From Bacillota bacterium (GTDB lineage Bacteria; Bacillota; Dethiobacteria; Dethiobacterales; Dethiobacteraceae), in the NCBI GenBank assembly GCA_024650095.1, contig JANKMV010000127.1, forward strand, positions 1-6,243: a stretch of DNA of 6,243 nucleotides, given 5' to 3'. A program made the translations under genes and the position numbers. The notes under the pieces were generated by a model. The model saw only the letters and a list, made by a program, of their open reading frames with translations, was not told the DNA's origin and made no database searches. Below are positions 5,773-6,243 of the stretch, piece after piece. Position 1 is the first letter of the stretch, and the number at the start of each line of letters is the position of its first letter.

Positions 5773-5794
5773 CGTTACGGCTTGAGCTGTAATG
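5773..5794 (+). promoter_or_regulatory. 5'-UTR stem-loop of the asp23 mRNA
   Basis: CGTTACGGC (5773-5781) can pair with GCTGTAATG (5786-5794) around a TTGA tetraloop, giving a 9-bp stem with two G-U wobbles. It starts at about the predicted transcription start and ends one base before the AGGAGGT ribosome site (5796-5802). It could protect the 5' end of the mRNA or tune access to the ribosome site. It may also be read as an imperfect operator palindrome in DNA. Confidence 0.45.
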
Positions 5795-5809
5795 TAGGAG
5801 GTATGTCTT

Positions 5810-6208
5810 TTGTCTGTTCAGGAAGAGGTCATCCCAACGGAACTTGGGAATATTAAAATTGCTGATGACGTGGTAGCCATTATTGCTGGCCTTGCGGCTA
5901 CCGAAGTGGAGGGCGTAGCAGGCATGAGTGGAGGTCTCGCCGGCGGCATCGCAGACATCTTGGGGAAGCGCAATCTTGCTAAGGGCGTTAAGGTGGAAGT
6001 AGGCGAACGCCAGGCTGCCATTGATGTATTTATTATTGTGAAGTTTGGCGCACGCATTCCTGATGTGGCATGGAAGATTCAAGAAAGTGTCAAGAAGGCC
6101 ATTGAATCCATGACGGGTTTAGAAGCAAATAAGGTTAATGTACATGTGCAAGGCGTAAGCTTTGAAGCGTCTAAGGGTGAAGAGGATGAAGTAGAAGTTC
6201 TTGCGTAA
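5810..6208 (+). CDS. Asp23/Gls24 family envelope stress response protein (YqhY-like)
   Basis: This is a 132-aa soluble protein of the Asp23/Gls24 family. Members are widespread in Gram-positives and are tied to envelope or alkaline stress (Asp23) or, for YqhY, to control of fatty-acid precursor synthesis. The start is TTG (5810), 7 nt after a perfect AGGAGGT (5796-5802). An ATG at 5803 abuts the ribosome site and is out of frame. Family features are GNIKIADDVVAIIAGLAATE (13-32), EGVAGMSGG (34-42), the strand pair KGVKVEVGERQAAIDVFIIV (58-77) and VKKAIESMTGLEANKVNVHV (94-113) followed by QGVSF. The tail is acidic (KGEEDEVEVL). There is no membrane segment. Its place after spoIIIAH matches yqhY-type genes rather than Asp23 of staphylococci. 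The exact role is not readable from sequence. Confidence 0.92.
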   Translation: MSVQEEVIPTELGNIKIADDVVAIIAGLAATEVEGVAGMSGGLAGGIADILGKRNLAKGVKVEVGERQAAIDVFIIVKFGARIPDVAWKIQESVKKAIESMTGLEANKVNVHVQGVSFEASKGEEDEVEVLA

Positions 6209-6223
6209 ACGATTATCGGGTTA

Positions 6224-6243
6224 GCCCCTGCAACGGCAGGGGC
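6224..6243 (+). terminator. Probable terminator hairpin, cut by the window end
   Basis: GCCCCTGC (6224-6231) and GCAGGGGC (6236-6243) form a perfect 8-bp GC-rich stem with an AACG loop, 15 nt after the Asp23-family stop codon. The window ends at the last stem base, so the T-tract that would prove intrinsic termination cannot be seen. Together with the promoter at 5738 it suggests a single-gene transcript. Confidence 0.65.

Noticed and set aside
5803..5856. ATG directly after AGGAGGT, short overlapping frame of 17 codons
   Set aside because: There is no spacer between the ribosome site and the ATG, and the frame stops quickly. The TTG at 5810 has ideal spacing and opens the conserved Asp23 protein.
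1..6243. CRISPR array, tRNA/rRNA gene, phage or toxin-antitoxin genes
   Set aside because: There are no regularly spaced repeats, no cloverleaf or rRNA-like sequence, and all coding space is taken by recognised sporulation or Asp23 genes.

Overview
This window holds a complete, intact spoIIIA operon (spoIIIAA to spoIIIAH, eight genes in the canonical order, all on the + strand). A separately promoted Asp23/Gls24-family gene follows. The source is therefore an endospore-forming member of the Bacillota. In Bacillus subtilis accB-accC lie between spoIIIAH and the Asp23-family gene yqhY; here the Asp23 gene follows spoIIIAH directly, which fits Clostridia and related anaerobic lineages better than Bacillus. 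Genus and species cannot be fixed from the sequence. Strong Shine-Dalgarno sites and frequent GTG/TTG starts (spoIIIAD TTG, spoIIIAF GTG, spoIIIAG GTG, asp23 TTG) agree with a low-to-mid GC Gram-positive.

Layout. Positions 1-442 contain no convincing gene. They hold a 23-bp perfect inverted repeat (16-38/56-78), a second partial copy of the same repeat (373-404) just before the operon, and a rho-independent terminator (173-212) that probably ends an unseen upstream gene. Positions 443-5712 are the spoIIIA operon, with genes overlapping or separated by at most 56 nt. Positions 5713-5809 carry a good housekeeping-type promoter and a 5'-UTR stem-loop. Positions 5810-6208 encode the Asp23/Gls24 protein, and a GC-rich hairpin (6224-6243) at the very end of the window is probably its terminator, cut off before any T-tract.

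How the genes work together. In characterised spore formers the spoIIIA proteins are made in the mother cell under sigma-E and build a channel across the outer forespore membrane, which meets forespore SpoIIQ. SpoIIIAA resembles secretion ATPases. SpoIIIAB resembles a GspF-type protein. SpoIIIAC, AD and AE are polytopic membrane parts. SpoIIIAF, AG and AH carry ring-building-motif domains, and SpoIIIAH binds SpoIIQ. The assembly ('feeding tube') sustains forespore gene expression after engulfment.

I found no new biological system here. Points that merit a second look are the repeat element abutting the operon promoter region, a P-loop in SpoIIIAA whose first glycine is replaced by serine, an intercistronic hairpin between spoIIIAC and spoIIIAD, a possible internal sigma-E -10 element before spoIIIAG, and the promoter plus hairpin leader of the Asp23 gene.
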